64,000 bases of DNA from contig NZ_VFOP01000001.1 of assembly GCF_006716185.1 (NCBI RefSeq), forward strand, positions 2,108,001 to 2,172,000, read 5' to 3'. The stretch's first letter is position 1. The number at the start of each line of letters is the position of its first letter. A program made the position numbers and the translations under genes. The notes beneath the pieces were generated by a model. The model was not told where the DNA came from. It did no database searches and saw only the letters and a program-made list of their open reading frames with translations. Shown piece after piece: positions 42,745-50,583 of this stretch. The DNA is from Ornithinicoccus hortensis. GTDB taxonomy: Bacteria; Actinomycetota; Actinomycetes; Actinomycetales; Dermatophilaceae.

Positions 42745-43524
42745 TCAGCGGGGTCGGTGGCCCAGCCGGTAGACCCGGCCGGCCCGGGAGGCGCAGGCCC
42801 GCAGCCGGTGCTCGATGTGTCGACGCTGCCCGGCGTACCAGGAGACGGGGGCGGACACCGCGACGGAGCCGATCAACAGGCCGTCGTCGGCCCGGATCGG
42901 CACCGCGGCGCACGCCGTGCCGACCTGGAACTCCTCGTGCTCCCAGGCGATCCCCTCCGCGGCGATCTCGCGCAGCGCCTCGTCGAGGCGGTCCGGGTCG
43001 GTGATGGTCGAGGGCGTCAGCCGGTGCGGTTGGTGCGGCTCCAGGTAGGAGCGGCGCTGCTCGGTGGTGTACTCGCTCAGCCCCAGCTTGCCGAAGGCCG
43101 TGGCGTGCGGCGTCTCGTGGAAGCCGAACTCCATCGGCTCCAGCCTGGGGCACTCCGGGGAGTCGGCGACGAAGACGACGACGAAGTCGGCACCCCGGTG
43201 GATGGCCAGGTAGGCGGCCATCTTCGTGTCGGCGTGCAGCCGGGCGATCTCCTGCTTCAGCTCGCGGGGCACCCCGAGGTCCTCGTGCAGCCGGGCGCCC
43301 AGCTTGTGCAGCTTGTAGCCCAGCGCGAAGCGCTTCTCCTCGCGCAGGTGGACCAGGTAGCCGACCTGCACCAGTTCCTGGGCGATCCGGTAGACCGTCG
43401 GCAGCGGCAGGTCGGTGGCGCTGGCGATGTCGCGGGCCGCGGAGCCCCCGGACTCCGCGACGTACTCCAGGACGGTGACCGCGCGCTGGATCAGGCTCGC
43501 TCGCTCCGTCTCGGTGGGCGTCAT
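42745..43524 (-). CDS. IclR family transcriptional regulator
   Basis: A 259-residue IclR-type regulator. The N-terminal winged helix runs from SLIQRAVTVLEYVAESGG through LPTVYRIAQELVQVGYL; the C-terminal effector domain has FGFHETPHATAFGKLGLSE and CAAVPIRADDGLLIGSVAV. ATG 43524 excludes a long upstream frame that is antisense to the monooxygenase gene. It is divergent from the monooxygenase gene and upstream of the GMC operon; matching inverted repeats occur at both places. The effector is unknown; IclR proteins often sense small acids or aromatics. Confidence 0.9.
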   Translation of the reverse strand: MTPTETERASLIQRAVTVLEYVAESGGSAARDIASATDLPLPTVYRIAQELVQVGYLVHLREEKRFALGYKLHKLGARLHEDLGVPRELKQEIARLHADTKMAAYLAIHRGADFVVVFVADSPECPRLEPMEFGFHETPHATAFGKLGLSEYTTEQRRSYLEPHQPHRLTPSTITDPDRLDEALREIAAEGIAWEHEEFQVGTACAAVPIRADDGLLIGSVAVSAPVSWYAGQRRHIEHRLRACASRAGRVYRLGHRPR

Positions 43525-43551
43525 GCCGCCATCCTTGCAGTCCCGCCGGGC

Positions 43552-43570
43552 GTTCTCATCCTGTGAAAAC
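43552..43570. promoter_or_regulatory. probable IclR operator 2 (iclR/monooxygenase gap)
   Basis: GTTCTCATCCTGTGAAAAC, an imperfect inverted repeat sharing GTTCTC and GTGA.AAC with the site at 42682-42700. It lies 28 bp upstream of the iclR start and 76 bp upstream of the divergent monooxygenase start, the right place to control both. Confidence 0.65.
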
Positions 43571-43645
43571 CGGGACGACCCGGGCGTGCACCCGGGCCGG
43601 GCATCGGGTTGGATGCCTGGCAGGACCCGAGCGAAAGGACCCCCG

Positions 43646-43966
43646 ATGTACTTCATCGTCGTCAAGTTCCCCGTCAAGCCCGAGTATGCCGACCAGTGGC
43701 CCGACCTGGTCGCCGAGTTCACCGACGCCACCCTGGCCGAGGACGGGAACAAGTGGTTCGAGTGGTCGCGCAGCGTCAAGGACCCGAACGAGTACGTGCT
43801 GGTCGAGGCGTTCACCGACGACGGGGCCGGCCCCCACGTGAACTCGGCGCACTTCGCCAAGATGCAGCAGGACTTCCCGCAGTACCTCGCGGCGACCCCG
43901 AAGATCATCTCCCGCCAGATCGACGGCGACGGATGGGACGAGATGGGTGAGCTCCAGGTCGGCTGA
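43646..43966 (+). CDS. antibiotic biosynthesis monooxygenase (ABM) family protein
   Basis: A 106-residue single ferredoxin-like domain (MYFIVVKFPVKPEYADQWPDLVAEF, then WFEWSRSVKDPNEYVLVEAFTDD and HFAKMQQDFPQYLAATP). This matches the YgiN/ABM family of small quinol or cofactor-free monooxygenases and stress proteins. AAAGGA lies about eight bases before ATG 43646. It is divergent from iclR with a probable operator between them, so it may belong to the same catabolic unit. The reaction cannot be deduced. Confidence 0.88.
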   Translation: MYFIVVKFPVKPEYADQWPDLVAEFTDATLAEDGNKWFEWSRSVKDPNEYVLVEAFTDDGAGPHVNSAHFAKMQQDFPQYLAATPKIISRQIDGDGWDEMGELQVG

Positions 43967-43999
43967 ACGGCCGGCATACGGCTCATCTAGCATCGCCGG

Positions 44000-45223
44000 A
44001 TGACCAAGCGTTCGCTGCCGAGGTGGTCCGAACTGCGTCCCCTGCTGCAGATGCAGCCGGTGCCGCTCGACCCGGTCGAACGCCGGCTGGCCCGGTGCCA
44101 CACGGTCGCCGACCTCCGGGAGGCGGCCCGACGCCGGGTGCCCCGCGCGGTCTTCGACTTCGTCGACGGCGCCGCGGAGGGCGAGGTGAGCCTGGCCCGG
44201 TCCCGCGCCGCCTTCGACCGGGTCGAGTTCGCGCCGGCGGCGCTGGCCGGCTTCGACGAGGTCAGCACGTCGACCACGATCCTCGGCACCCCCTCGGCGC
44301 TGCCGCTGGTGCTCGCACCGACCGGTTTCACCCGGTTGAGCCACCACGACGGGGAGGCCGCGGTCGCCGCGGCGGCGGCCGAGGCCGGCATCCCCTACGC
44401 GCTCACCACCATGAGCACCGTCTCGATCGAGGACGTCGCGGCCGCCTCCGGTGACGGGACCCGGTGGTTCCAGCTCTACCTCATGCGGGACCGCGGCCTG
44501 ACCCGCGAGCTCGTGCGTCGCGCCAAGGACGCCGGCTACCGGGCGCTGGTCGTGACGGTCGACACCCCGGTGGTGGGGCAGCGGGTCCGGGACCTGCACA
44601 ACGGGCTGACGATCCCGCCGACCCTCACGCCGAGGACGTTGCTGGACATCTCCCGCCGGCCGCAGTGGTGGGCCAACCTGCTGACCACCGAGCCGCTGGA
44701 GTTCGCGACCCTCCAGGCGGGGGAGCCGGAGGCGCACAGCGCGCTCATCGACCGGCTGTTCGACCCCGCCGTCACCGTCGACGACTTCGCCCCGCTGCGG
44801 GAGTGGTGGGACGGGCCGATCGTGGTCAAGGGCATCCAGAGCGTCGCCGACGCGCGACGGGCCGTCGAGGAGCTCGGGGCCGAGGCGCTGGTCGTCTCCA
44901 ACCACGGTGGGCGCCAGCTGGACCGGGCACCCACCCCGCTGGAGCTGCTCCCGCGGGTGGCCGAGGCCGTGGGGGACCGGACCGAGGTCCTGATCGACTC
45001 GGGGGTCCGCACCGGCGCCGACCTCGCGGCGGTGGTCGCCCTCGGCGCCCGCGCCGCCCTGGTCGGCCGGCCCTACCTCTACGGACTCATGGCCGGGGGC
45101 CGGCGGGGCGTCGCCAAGACGATCGCGGTCTACGAGGCCGAGTTGCGGCGCACGCTGCACCTGCTCGGGGTGCCGGGCGTCGATGCGTTGGACGGCTCGC
45201 ACGCCCTGCTCCGCGCCGCCTGA
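44000..45223 (+). CDS. FMN-dependent alpha-hydroxy-acid dehydrogenase (LldD-like)
   Basis: A 407-residue FMN enzyme of the L-lactate dehydrogenase/mandelate dehydrogenase family. The active-site His is in VSNHGGRQLDRAPTP; FMN-phosphate binding is in DSGVRTGADLAAVVALGA and GRPYLYGL; KGIQSVADARRA and the N-terminal AAEGEVSLARSRAAFDRVEF are further blocks. TAGCAT (43988-43993) ends six bases before ATG, a leaderless start. It follows the monooxygenase gene by 33 bp. L-lactate is a likely substrate, but mycofactocin- or mandelate-type relatives cannot be excluded. Confidence 0.88.
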   Translation: MTKRSLPRWSELRPLLQMQPVPLDPVERRLARCHTVADLREAARRRVPRAVFDFVDGAAEGEVSLARSRAAFDRVEFAPAALAGFDEVSTSTTILGTPSALPLVLAPTGFTRLSHHDGEAAVAAAAAEAGIPYALTTMSTVSIEDVAAASGDGTRWFQLYLMRDRGLTRELVRRAKDAGYRALVVTVDTPVVGQRVRDLHNGLTIPPTLTPRTLLDISRRPQWWANLLTTEPLEFATLQAGEPEAHSALIDRLFDPAVTVDDFAPLREWWDGPIVVKGIQSVADARRAVEELGAEALVVSNHGGRQLDRAPTPLELLPRVAEAVGDRTEVLIDSGVRTGADLAAVVALGARAALVGRPYLYGLMAGGRRGVAKTIAVYEAELRRTLHLLGVPGVDALDGSHALLRAA

Positions 45224-45343
45224 GTCCGACACCGCTCCGCGGCCGGGCGATTTCGCCCCCGCCCCAACGGTTTGCCCGCCACACTGGGTTCACCAGGTAG
45301 GGACGGGCAACAGGTCCGCCCACGGTGACCGCGAGGAGGGGTG

Positions 45344-45889
45344 ATGGCGCAGGTCGATCCCGACTTCGCGGCATACGTGCGCGGCCGCCAGGCCCACCTG
45401 CTGCGGATCGCCGTCCTGATGTGCGGCGACGTGCACCAGGCCGAGGACCTCCTCCAGGAGGCCCTGGTCAAGTTGGCGCGCCACTGGTCGCGGGTCGGGG
45501 GTGACCGGCCGGACGCCTACGTGCGGCGGATCCTCTACCACGACAACATCACCCGGTGGCGCCGGACGAGGCTGGAGACGGTCACCGAGGAGGTGCCCGA
45601 ACCGCGCGGTATGCAGTTCGGCCCCGCCTGGGAGGACCGGGCCGACGTCCGGGCGGCCCTGCAGGAACTGACCCCGAAGCAGCGTGCGGTGCTGGTCCTG
45701 CGCTTCCTGGAGGACCTCACCCAGGAGCAGACGGCGGAGGTGCTCGGCGTCAGCGTCGGCACGGTGAAGAGCCAGACCAGCGTGGCGCTGGCCCGGATGC
45801 GGGACGTGCTGGGCACGGAGTGGGTCGAGGAGCGGGGCGCCCGTCAGGACGCGACCGGGCCGGACACACAGCGAGGAGCGGGACGATGA
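45344..45889 (+). CDS. ECF sigma factor (SigE family)
   Basis: A 181-residue extracytoplasmic-function sigma factor. Region 2 contains MCGDVHQAEDLLQEALVKLARHW and DAYVRRILYHDNITRWRR; region 4 is LTPKQRAVLVLRFLEDLTQ followed by VSVGTVKSQTSVALARMR. ATG 45344 has GAGGAGG about six bases upstream; an in-frame GTG lies directly before it. Its stop overlaps the downstream gene by four bases, and that gene looks like its anti-sigma factor. The spacer 45224-45343 should hold its promoter, but I see no clear motif. Confidence 0.9.
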   Translation: MAQVDPDFAAYVRGRQAHLLRIAVLMCGDVHQAEDLLQEALVKLARHWSRVGGDRPDAYVRRILYHDNITRWRRTRLETVTEEVPEPRGMQFGPAWEDRADVRAALQELTPKQRAVLVLRFLEDLTQEQTAEVLGVSVGTVKSQTSVALARMRDVLGTEWVEERGARQDATGPDTQRGAGR

Positions 45890-47508
45890 GCACCGACCGG
45901 GACGACAGCCTGGAACCCTCGGGCACCCCGCAGACCCGGATCGGGACCCTGCTCCAGGAGGCCTCGGACGTGCGGAGTCCGCGGGACTTCGCGTCCGCCG
46001 CGTGGGAGGCCGCCGAGGAGCGCCAGCGACGGGTGAGGTGGGGCCTGGCCAGCGGGCTGGCCGCCGTGGCCGCGGCCGCTGCCCTGGTGCTGGCGTTCGC
46101 CATCGGCCCGTTTGCCGGTGACGCGCCGTCGGATCCGGTTCCTGCGGGGCCGACGGACGGCCCCGCGGTGGGGGGCACCGCGGCGACGATGGTCTTCTAC
46201 CAGGACGGCACCGGCGCACCCGACGTCGAGCAAGACTTCCGACCGGCGGAGGTGGACGACGTCGTGGACCGCAGCTGGGTGCTCGGTGGTGCGCTCGCGG
46301 GAGGTCTCGCGCCGGTCGAGACGGTGGTCGGAGCGTCGGCTGAGACCTCGCTGGAGTTCGCCGGCGCGGACGGCACGGGACTGACCCTCCGGATCGAGGA
46401 CTGCGGCGGGCTCGCCGGACAGACCGCGCTCGTCGGGGGCGGCGGCGAGTTCACCATCGGTGAGGTCTTCACCAACGACATCGGGTGCCCGGCCCACGTG
46501 CAGCAGTCGGAGGACTTCTGGATGTCCGGCCTGGCGCAGGGCCGGGTCTCCCTGCAGGTCTCCGCGGACGCCCGGACCCTCCTGGTTGGGCTGCCGGCAC
46601 GGCCCGACACCGATACTCCTTCGCCGGTGGAACCTCCCACCGCCGAGCGGGCTGCCGGCGTGGTGCCGCTGGGCGGTGGCGTGACGATCCCCGTCCCGGA
46701 GGGGTGGGTCGCGGTCTATCGGGGCTCACCGGCCGAAGGGTTGTTCGTCACCTGCCTGGTGCCCGACGGCGCGTCGACCGACCCGACCATGCCGTGCGAG
46801 GGACTGGAGGTCACCACCGGTCTGACCGAGGAGACCCGGCCGGCGGCGACCGACTTCTTCGAGCCCGCCGACGGGCAGGTGCCGTGCTACGCCGACCCCG
46901 ACTGGCCCGGTCAGTCGCCGTCGGAGAACGCGGTCACCGTGCGGGAGGGAGCCCGCGAGGGCGGCTGGCAGGCCGGGGAGGGCGGATTCGTCGGGGAGTG
47001 GAGGTACTGGATCGCCACGTGTGCCGACGGCCAGGAGTTCTGGCCCACGTCCTACTGGATCGACACCCAGACGGAGGGCGGCCGGACGCTGGTGACCAGC
47101 CTGACCCTGGCGGACAGCACCGAGGAGCTGGACCGGCTCACCGATCGCATGTCGGAACTGGCCACGGAGACCGAGATCTTCGACGTGCAGACCCTGGACG
47201 CGCAGGTGGTCAGCGGTGCCGACACGCACTCCGAGTTGCTGTTGCGCGTCTACGGTCCCGATGACCCCCCGGTCGGCACGGAGGGGGCGCAGCCCTCGCA
47301 ATTGGCGACCTACCACCTCACCGACAGCACCCAGTGCCTGCTGCACGACACTTCGCAGGAGCCGGGTGTCGGCCTGGAAGTCACCGACTGTGTGCAGCTG
47401 ATGAAATGGCTCTACGACGAGACAGCTGCCGGCCGCGAGGCCTTGGTCACGATCATCACCGACCACCGCCAGCAGCTCGTGCAGATCCGGCCGCTCTACA
47501 CCCCCTGA
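45886..47508 (+). CDS. membrane-anchored anti-sigma-like protein, 540 residues
   Basis: A cytoplasmic N-terminus (about residues 1-50, GTLLQEASDVRSPRDFASAAWEAA), one membrane helix (LASGLAAVAAAAALVLAFAIGPF) and a large extracytoplasmic part of about 460 residues. The first outer segment (residues 95-235) contains a paired-Cys pattern and a strand-rich profile reminiscent of META/lipocalin-like domains; the rest (VTIPVPEGWVAVYRG and onward) is unassigned. ATG overlaps the sigma factor stop, so it is probably the cognate anti-sigma factor or sensor. No zinc HxxxCxxC anti-sigma motif is seen. Confidence 0.65.
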   Translation: MSTDRDDSLEPSGTPQTRIGTLLQEASDVRSPRDFASAAWEAAEERQRRVRWGLASGLAAVAAAAALVLAFAIGPFAGDAPSDPVPAGPTDGPAVGGTAATMVFYQDGTGAPDVEQDFRPAEVDDVVDRSWVLGGALAGGLAPVETVVGASAETSLEFAGADGTGLTLRIEDCGGLAGQTALVGGGGEFTIGEVFTNDIGCPAHVQQSEDFWMSGLAQGRVSLQVSADARTLLVGLPARPDTDTPSPVEPPTAERAAGVVPLGGGVTIPVPEGWVAVYRGSPAEGLFVTCLVPDGASTDPTMPCEGLEVTTGLTEETRPAATDFFEPADGQVPCYADPDWPGQSPSENAVTVREGAREGGWQAGEGGFVGEWRYWIATCADGQEFWPTSYWIDTQTEGGRTLVTSLTLADSTEELDRLTDRMSELATETEIFDVQTLDAQVVSGADTHSELLLRVYGPDDPPVGTEGAQPSQLATYHLTDSTQCLLHDTSQEPGVGLEVTDCVQLMKWLYDETAAGREALVTIITDHRQQLVQIRPLYTP

Positions 47509-47526
47509 CCTCCCTACACTCGTGGG

Positions 47527-48024
47527 GTGGCCCGCCTCGCGTTCTGGATCAGCGCCGGCGCGTGCCTGGTCCTGCTGGTGCTCGGCTGGTTCGTGCTCCC
47601 GGACCGGGTGCCGATCCACTTCGGGGTGGGCGGGGATCCCGACCGCTGGGTCGACCGCACCCGGGCGGTCCTGGAGATGGGGGCGGTCGTGGGCGGAGTG
47701 GCCCTGGTGTTCCTCCTCCTCGCGGCGGGGGTGCGTCGGGTCTCGCCAGCCCTGATCAACCTGCCACCGCGGCAGAAGGAGTGGTGGACGGCCGAGCCGG
47801 CCCGGCTGGAGCGATTGCGCGGGATGCTGGCCGAGGACGTCCTGGCGATGGGTGCCGCCACCCTCGCCCTGCTCGGGGGCACGTTGCTGCTCACCGGACT
47901 GACGGCATACCAGGAGGAGCCGGGGCTCGGGTGGGGCGTGTGGGCGCTGCTGTGCGCCTACCTCCTGGTCCTTAGCCTGCAGGTCTACCGCATGATGACG
48001 GTCCGCTACCGACCGCGGGAATGA
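47527..48024 (+). CDS. DUF1648 domain membrane protein
   Basis: A 165-residue protein with four hydrophobic helices. The N-terminal segment FVLPDRVPIHFGVGGDPDRW is the DUF1648 signature (LPdxVPxHfxxxGxpDxw), found in SdpI-type immunity proteins and stand-alone membrane proteins. The rest of SdpI is not obvious. TACACT (47515-47520) ends six bases before GTG 47527, again a leaderless start; the box overlaps the end of the previous operon. The function is unknown. Confidence 0.82.
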   Translation: MARLAFWISAGACLVLLVLGWFVLPDRVPIHFGVGGDPDRWVDRTRAVLEMGAVVGGVALVFLLLAAGVRRVSPALINLPPRQKEWWTAEPARLERLRGMLAEDVLAMGAATLALLGGTLLLTGLTAYQEEPGLGWGVWALLCAYLLVLSLQVYRMMTVRYRPRE

Positions 48025-48046
48025 ACGCGCGAGCACCTCCGTTATG

Positions 48047-48064
48047 TGATTGAAAGTTTAATCA
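48047..48064. promoter_or_regulatory. AT-rich inverted repeat upstream of the LLM monooxygenase operon
   Basis: TGATTGAAAGTTTAATCA: 5-bp arms TGATT/AATCA around GAAAGTTT, the most AT-rich stretch nearby. It lies 42 bp before the LLM start and resembles MarR- or TetR-type operators, but no such regulator is adjacent. The regulator is unknown. Confidence 0.5.
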
Positions 48065-48105
48065 ACCGATCGGTGCGCGAGCCGATCCGTGGGAAGGTAG
48101 CAACC

Positions 48106-49239
48106 ATGCAGTTCGGCATCTTCAGCGTCAGCGACATCACGATGGACCCGACGACCGGCCGGACCCCGACCGAGGCCGAGCGGATCCAGGCGATGGTCGA
48201 GATCGCGCTCAAGACCGAGGAGGTCGGGCTCGACGTCTTCGCCACGGGCGAGCACCACAACCCGCCGTTCTTCGCGTCGTCGCCGACCACCTTCCTGGGC
48301 TACATCGCCGCCCAGACGACCACGCTGCAGCTCTCCACCGCGACGACGCTGATCACCACCAACGACCCGGTGAAGATCGCCGAGGACTACGCGATGCTGC
48401 AGCACCTCGCCGGCGGCCGCGTCGACCTGATGATGGGCCGCGGCAACACCGGCCCGGTCTACCCGTGGTTCGGCAAGGACATCCGGCAGGGCATCAACCT
48501 GGCGGTGGAGAACTACCACCTGCTGCGCCGGCTCTGGCGCGAAGACGTCGTGGACTGGCAGGGCAAGTTCCGCACCCCGCTGCAGGGCTTCACCTCCACG
48601 CCGCGGCCGCTCGACGGCGTGCCGCCGTTCGTGTGGCACGGCTCGATCCGCAGCCCCGAGATCGCCGAGCAGGCGGCCTACTACGGGGACGGCTTCTTCC
48701 ACAACAACATCTTCTGGAACATGGAGCACACCGCCCGGATGGTCGGTCTCTACCGCCGCCGGTTCGAGCACTACGGTCACGGGTCCGCCGACCAGGCGAT
48801 CGTGGGGCTGGGCGGCCAGGTGTTCATGCGCAAGAACAGCCAGGACGCGGTCCGCGAGTTCCGCCCCTACTTCGACGTCGCCCCGGTCTACGGGCACGGG
48901 CCCTCGCTGGAGGAGTTCACCCGGGACACGCCGCTGACCGTGGGGAGCCCGCAGCAGGTCATCGAGCGCACCCTCGGCTTCGCCGACGCCGTCGGGGACT
49001 ACCAGCGCCAGATGTTCCTGATGGACCACGCCGGGTTGCCGTTGGAGACCGTCCTGGAGCAGATCGAGATCCTCGGCAGCGAGGTGGTCCCGGTGCTGCG
49101 TCGGGAGTTCGAGGCGCGCCGTCCCGCGCACGTGCCCTCCGACCCGCCCACGCACGCCTCGCTGGTGAAGGCCGGCATCGACCACCCGAACGCCGCGCTC
49201 GGCCCGGCCCGGGTCGAGGTGGAGGAGGGGTCCCGATGA
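48106..49239 (+). CDS. LLM class flavin-dependent oxidoreductase
   Basis: A 377-residue luciferase-like monooxygenase (bacterial luciferase TIM barrel) that uses reduced FMN supplied by a partner reductase. Blocks are DVFATGEHHNPPFFASSPTT, GGRVDLMMGRGNTGPVYPWFG and PPFVWHGSIRSPEIAEQAA. ATG 48106 (MQFGIFS) is chosen with GGAAGG ten or eleven bases upstream; the 20-residue longer start at 48046 overlaps the inverted repeat. Its stop overlaps the FMN reductase gene by four bases. The same pair occurs in many Corynebacteriales and Micrococcales; the substrate is not known. Confidence 0.9.
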   Translation: MQFGIFSVSDITMDPTTGRTPTEAERIQAMVEIALKTEEVGLDVFATGEHHNPPFFASSPTTFLGYIAAQTTTLQLSTATTLITTNDPVKIAEDYAMLQHLAGGRVDLMMGRGNTGPVYPWFGKDIRQGINLAVENYHLLRRLWREDVVDWQGKFRTPLQGFTSTPRPLDGVPPFVWHGSIRSPEIAEQAAYYGDGFFHNNIFWNMEHTARMVGLYRRRFEHYGHGSADQAIVGLGGQVFMRKNSQDAVREFRPYFDVAPVYGHGPSLEEFTRDTPLTVGSPQQVIERTLGFADAVGDYQRQMFLMDHAGLPLETVLEQIEILGSEVVPVLRREFEARRPAHVPSDPPTHASLVKAGIDHPNAALGPARVEVEEGSR

Positions 49240-49904
49240 GCCGTCGACTGGTCGTCATCTCCGGTGGCCTGAGCCAGCCGTCGTCCACGCGGTTGCTGGC
49301 CGACCGCATCGCAGGGGCGGTGTCCCGCGAGGTCACCGCCCGCGGCGAGGGCCTGGACGTCGAGGTGGTCGAGCTGCGTCCGTTGGCGCGGGACATCGCC
49401 GACCACCTGGTGACCGGTATGCCGTCCGCCCGGTTGCGCGACGCGCTCGCCGCCGTCTCGGGTGCCGCCGCGGTGGTCGCGGTGACGCCGGTCTTCACCG
49501 CCTCCTACTCGGGCCTGTTCAAGTCCTTCGTGGACCTGCTCGACCCGGGTGCGCTCACCGGCACACCGGTGCTGATCGCGGCCACGGCGGGCACCGCGCG
49601 CCACTCGCTGGTGCTGGACTACGCGATGCGACCGCTGTTCAGCTACCTGCGGGCGCAGGTCGTGCCGACCGGCGTGTTCGCCGCCACCGAGGACTTCGGG
49701 GGCGACGGCGCCGGCCGGGACGGCGTAGAGGGCCTGGACCGGCGGATCGCCCGGGCCGCTGCCGAGCTCGGCGAGCGCCTCGTCGCGACCGGGGGTGCGG
49801 TGGCCGGGTTCACCGCGCCCGCGGTCGACGAGGTCGGCCGGATCGACGAGCTGGACGACGCCGCGATCACCCCGTTCGCGAAGTTGCTGCGCGGGGAGAG
49901 CTGA
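49236..49904 (+). CDS. NAD(P)H-dependent FMN reductase
   Basis: A 222-residue flavodoxin-fold reductase of the CE1758 type. The FMN-binding loop is VVISGGLSQPSSTRLL and the second flavin block is VAVTPVFTASYSGLFKSFVDLL. It should supply FMNH2 to the LLM monooxygenase encoded just before it (ATGA overlap). The C-terminal third is Ala/Asp-rich. After its stop, a 16-bp sequence (GACCGCGGCGC.CACG) is tandemly doubled at 49903-49934. Confidence 0.9.
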   Translation: MSRRLVVISGGLSQPSSTRLLADRIAGAVSREVTARGEGLDVEVVELRPLARDIADHLVTGMPSARLRDALAAVSGAAAVVAVTPVFTASYSGLFKSFVDLLDPGALTGTPVLIAATAGTARHSLVLDYAMRPLFSYLRAQVVPTGVFAATEDFGGDGAGRDGVEGLDRRIARAAAELGERLVATGGAVAGFTAPAVDEVGRIDELDDAAITPFAKLLRGES

Positions 49905-50061
49905 CCGCGGCGCCCACGGACCGCGGCGCTCACGGGTAGGCACTGCGGTCGTTGCTCGGCGGTCCCCGTCGGGCCATGCAGGTTGAGTGTCCTGCGACGC
50001 ATACTGCATGACCCAACGTGCATGGCGCCGACTCCACCAGCGACCGCCTACAGTCGGGTCC

Positions 50062-50583
50062 ATGCAGATCCGTGCCCTGGCATCCGCCGACCACGCGGCC
50101 GCCCTGGCCCTCTGGGAGGCTGCCGGACTGACCCGCCCGTGGAACGACGCCGGCGCTGACCTGCGGCGGGCCTTGCAGGGCCCGGAATCCACGGTGCTCG
50201 GCGGCTACCTGGACGGCGCCGGGTTGGTGGCCACCGCCATGGTCGGTCACGACGGCCACCGAGGGTGGGTGTACTACCTGGCGGTCGACCCGGCGCACCG
50301 ACGCCGCGGGTTCGGACGGCACATGATGGCCGCGTGCGAGGACTGGGTGCACCGGCACGGCATACCGAAGATCCAGCTCATGGTGCGCCGGGACAACGTC
50401 GGGGCCCTCGGGTTCTACGAGGGCCTCGGCTACGAGGTGTCCGACGTCACGGTGCTGGGGCGCCGGCTCCGATTAGGCGAGCAGGTCCCGGCGACGGAAT
50501 CCGGCCAGGGCCAGCACCCCGAGGACGACCGCGACGGCACCCAGCCCGACGAGCGGGGCCCAGGCGAGGGAGTCCGTCGGTAG
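50062..50583 (+). CDS. GNAT family N-acetyltransferase (YpeA-like)
   Basis: A 173-residue protein whose first 135 residues form a normal GNAT domain: WVYYLAVDPAHRRRGFGRHMM carries the acetyl-CoA loop, and LMVRRDNVGALGFYEGLGYEV the C-terminal strand pair. YpeA-type enzymes are about 140 residues and end near here. The last 37 residues ([19 protein letters not shown] onward) are read from the antisense of the converging ABC permease and look like run-through after loss of the original stop. TACAGT (50049-50054) ends seven bases before ATG, a leaderless start. Confidence 0.85.
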   Translation: MQIRALASADHAAALALWEAAGLTRPWNDAGADLRRALQGPESTVLGGYLDGAGLVATAMVGHDGHRGWVYYLAVDPAHRRRGFGRHMMAACEDWVHRHGIPKIQLMVRRDNVGALGFYEGLGYEVSDVTVLGRRLRLGEQVPATESGQGQHPEDDRDGTQPDERGPGEGVRR

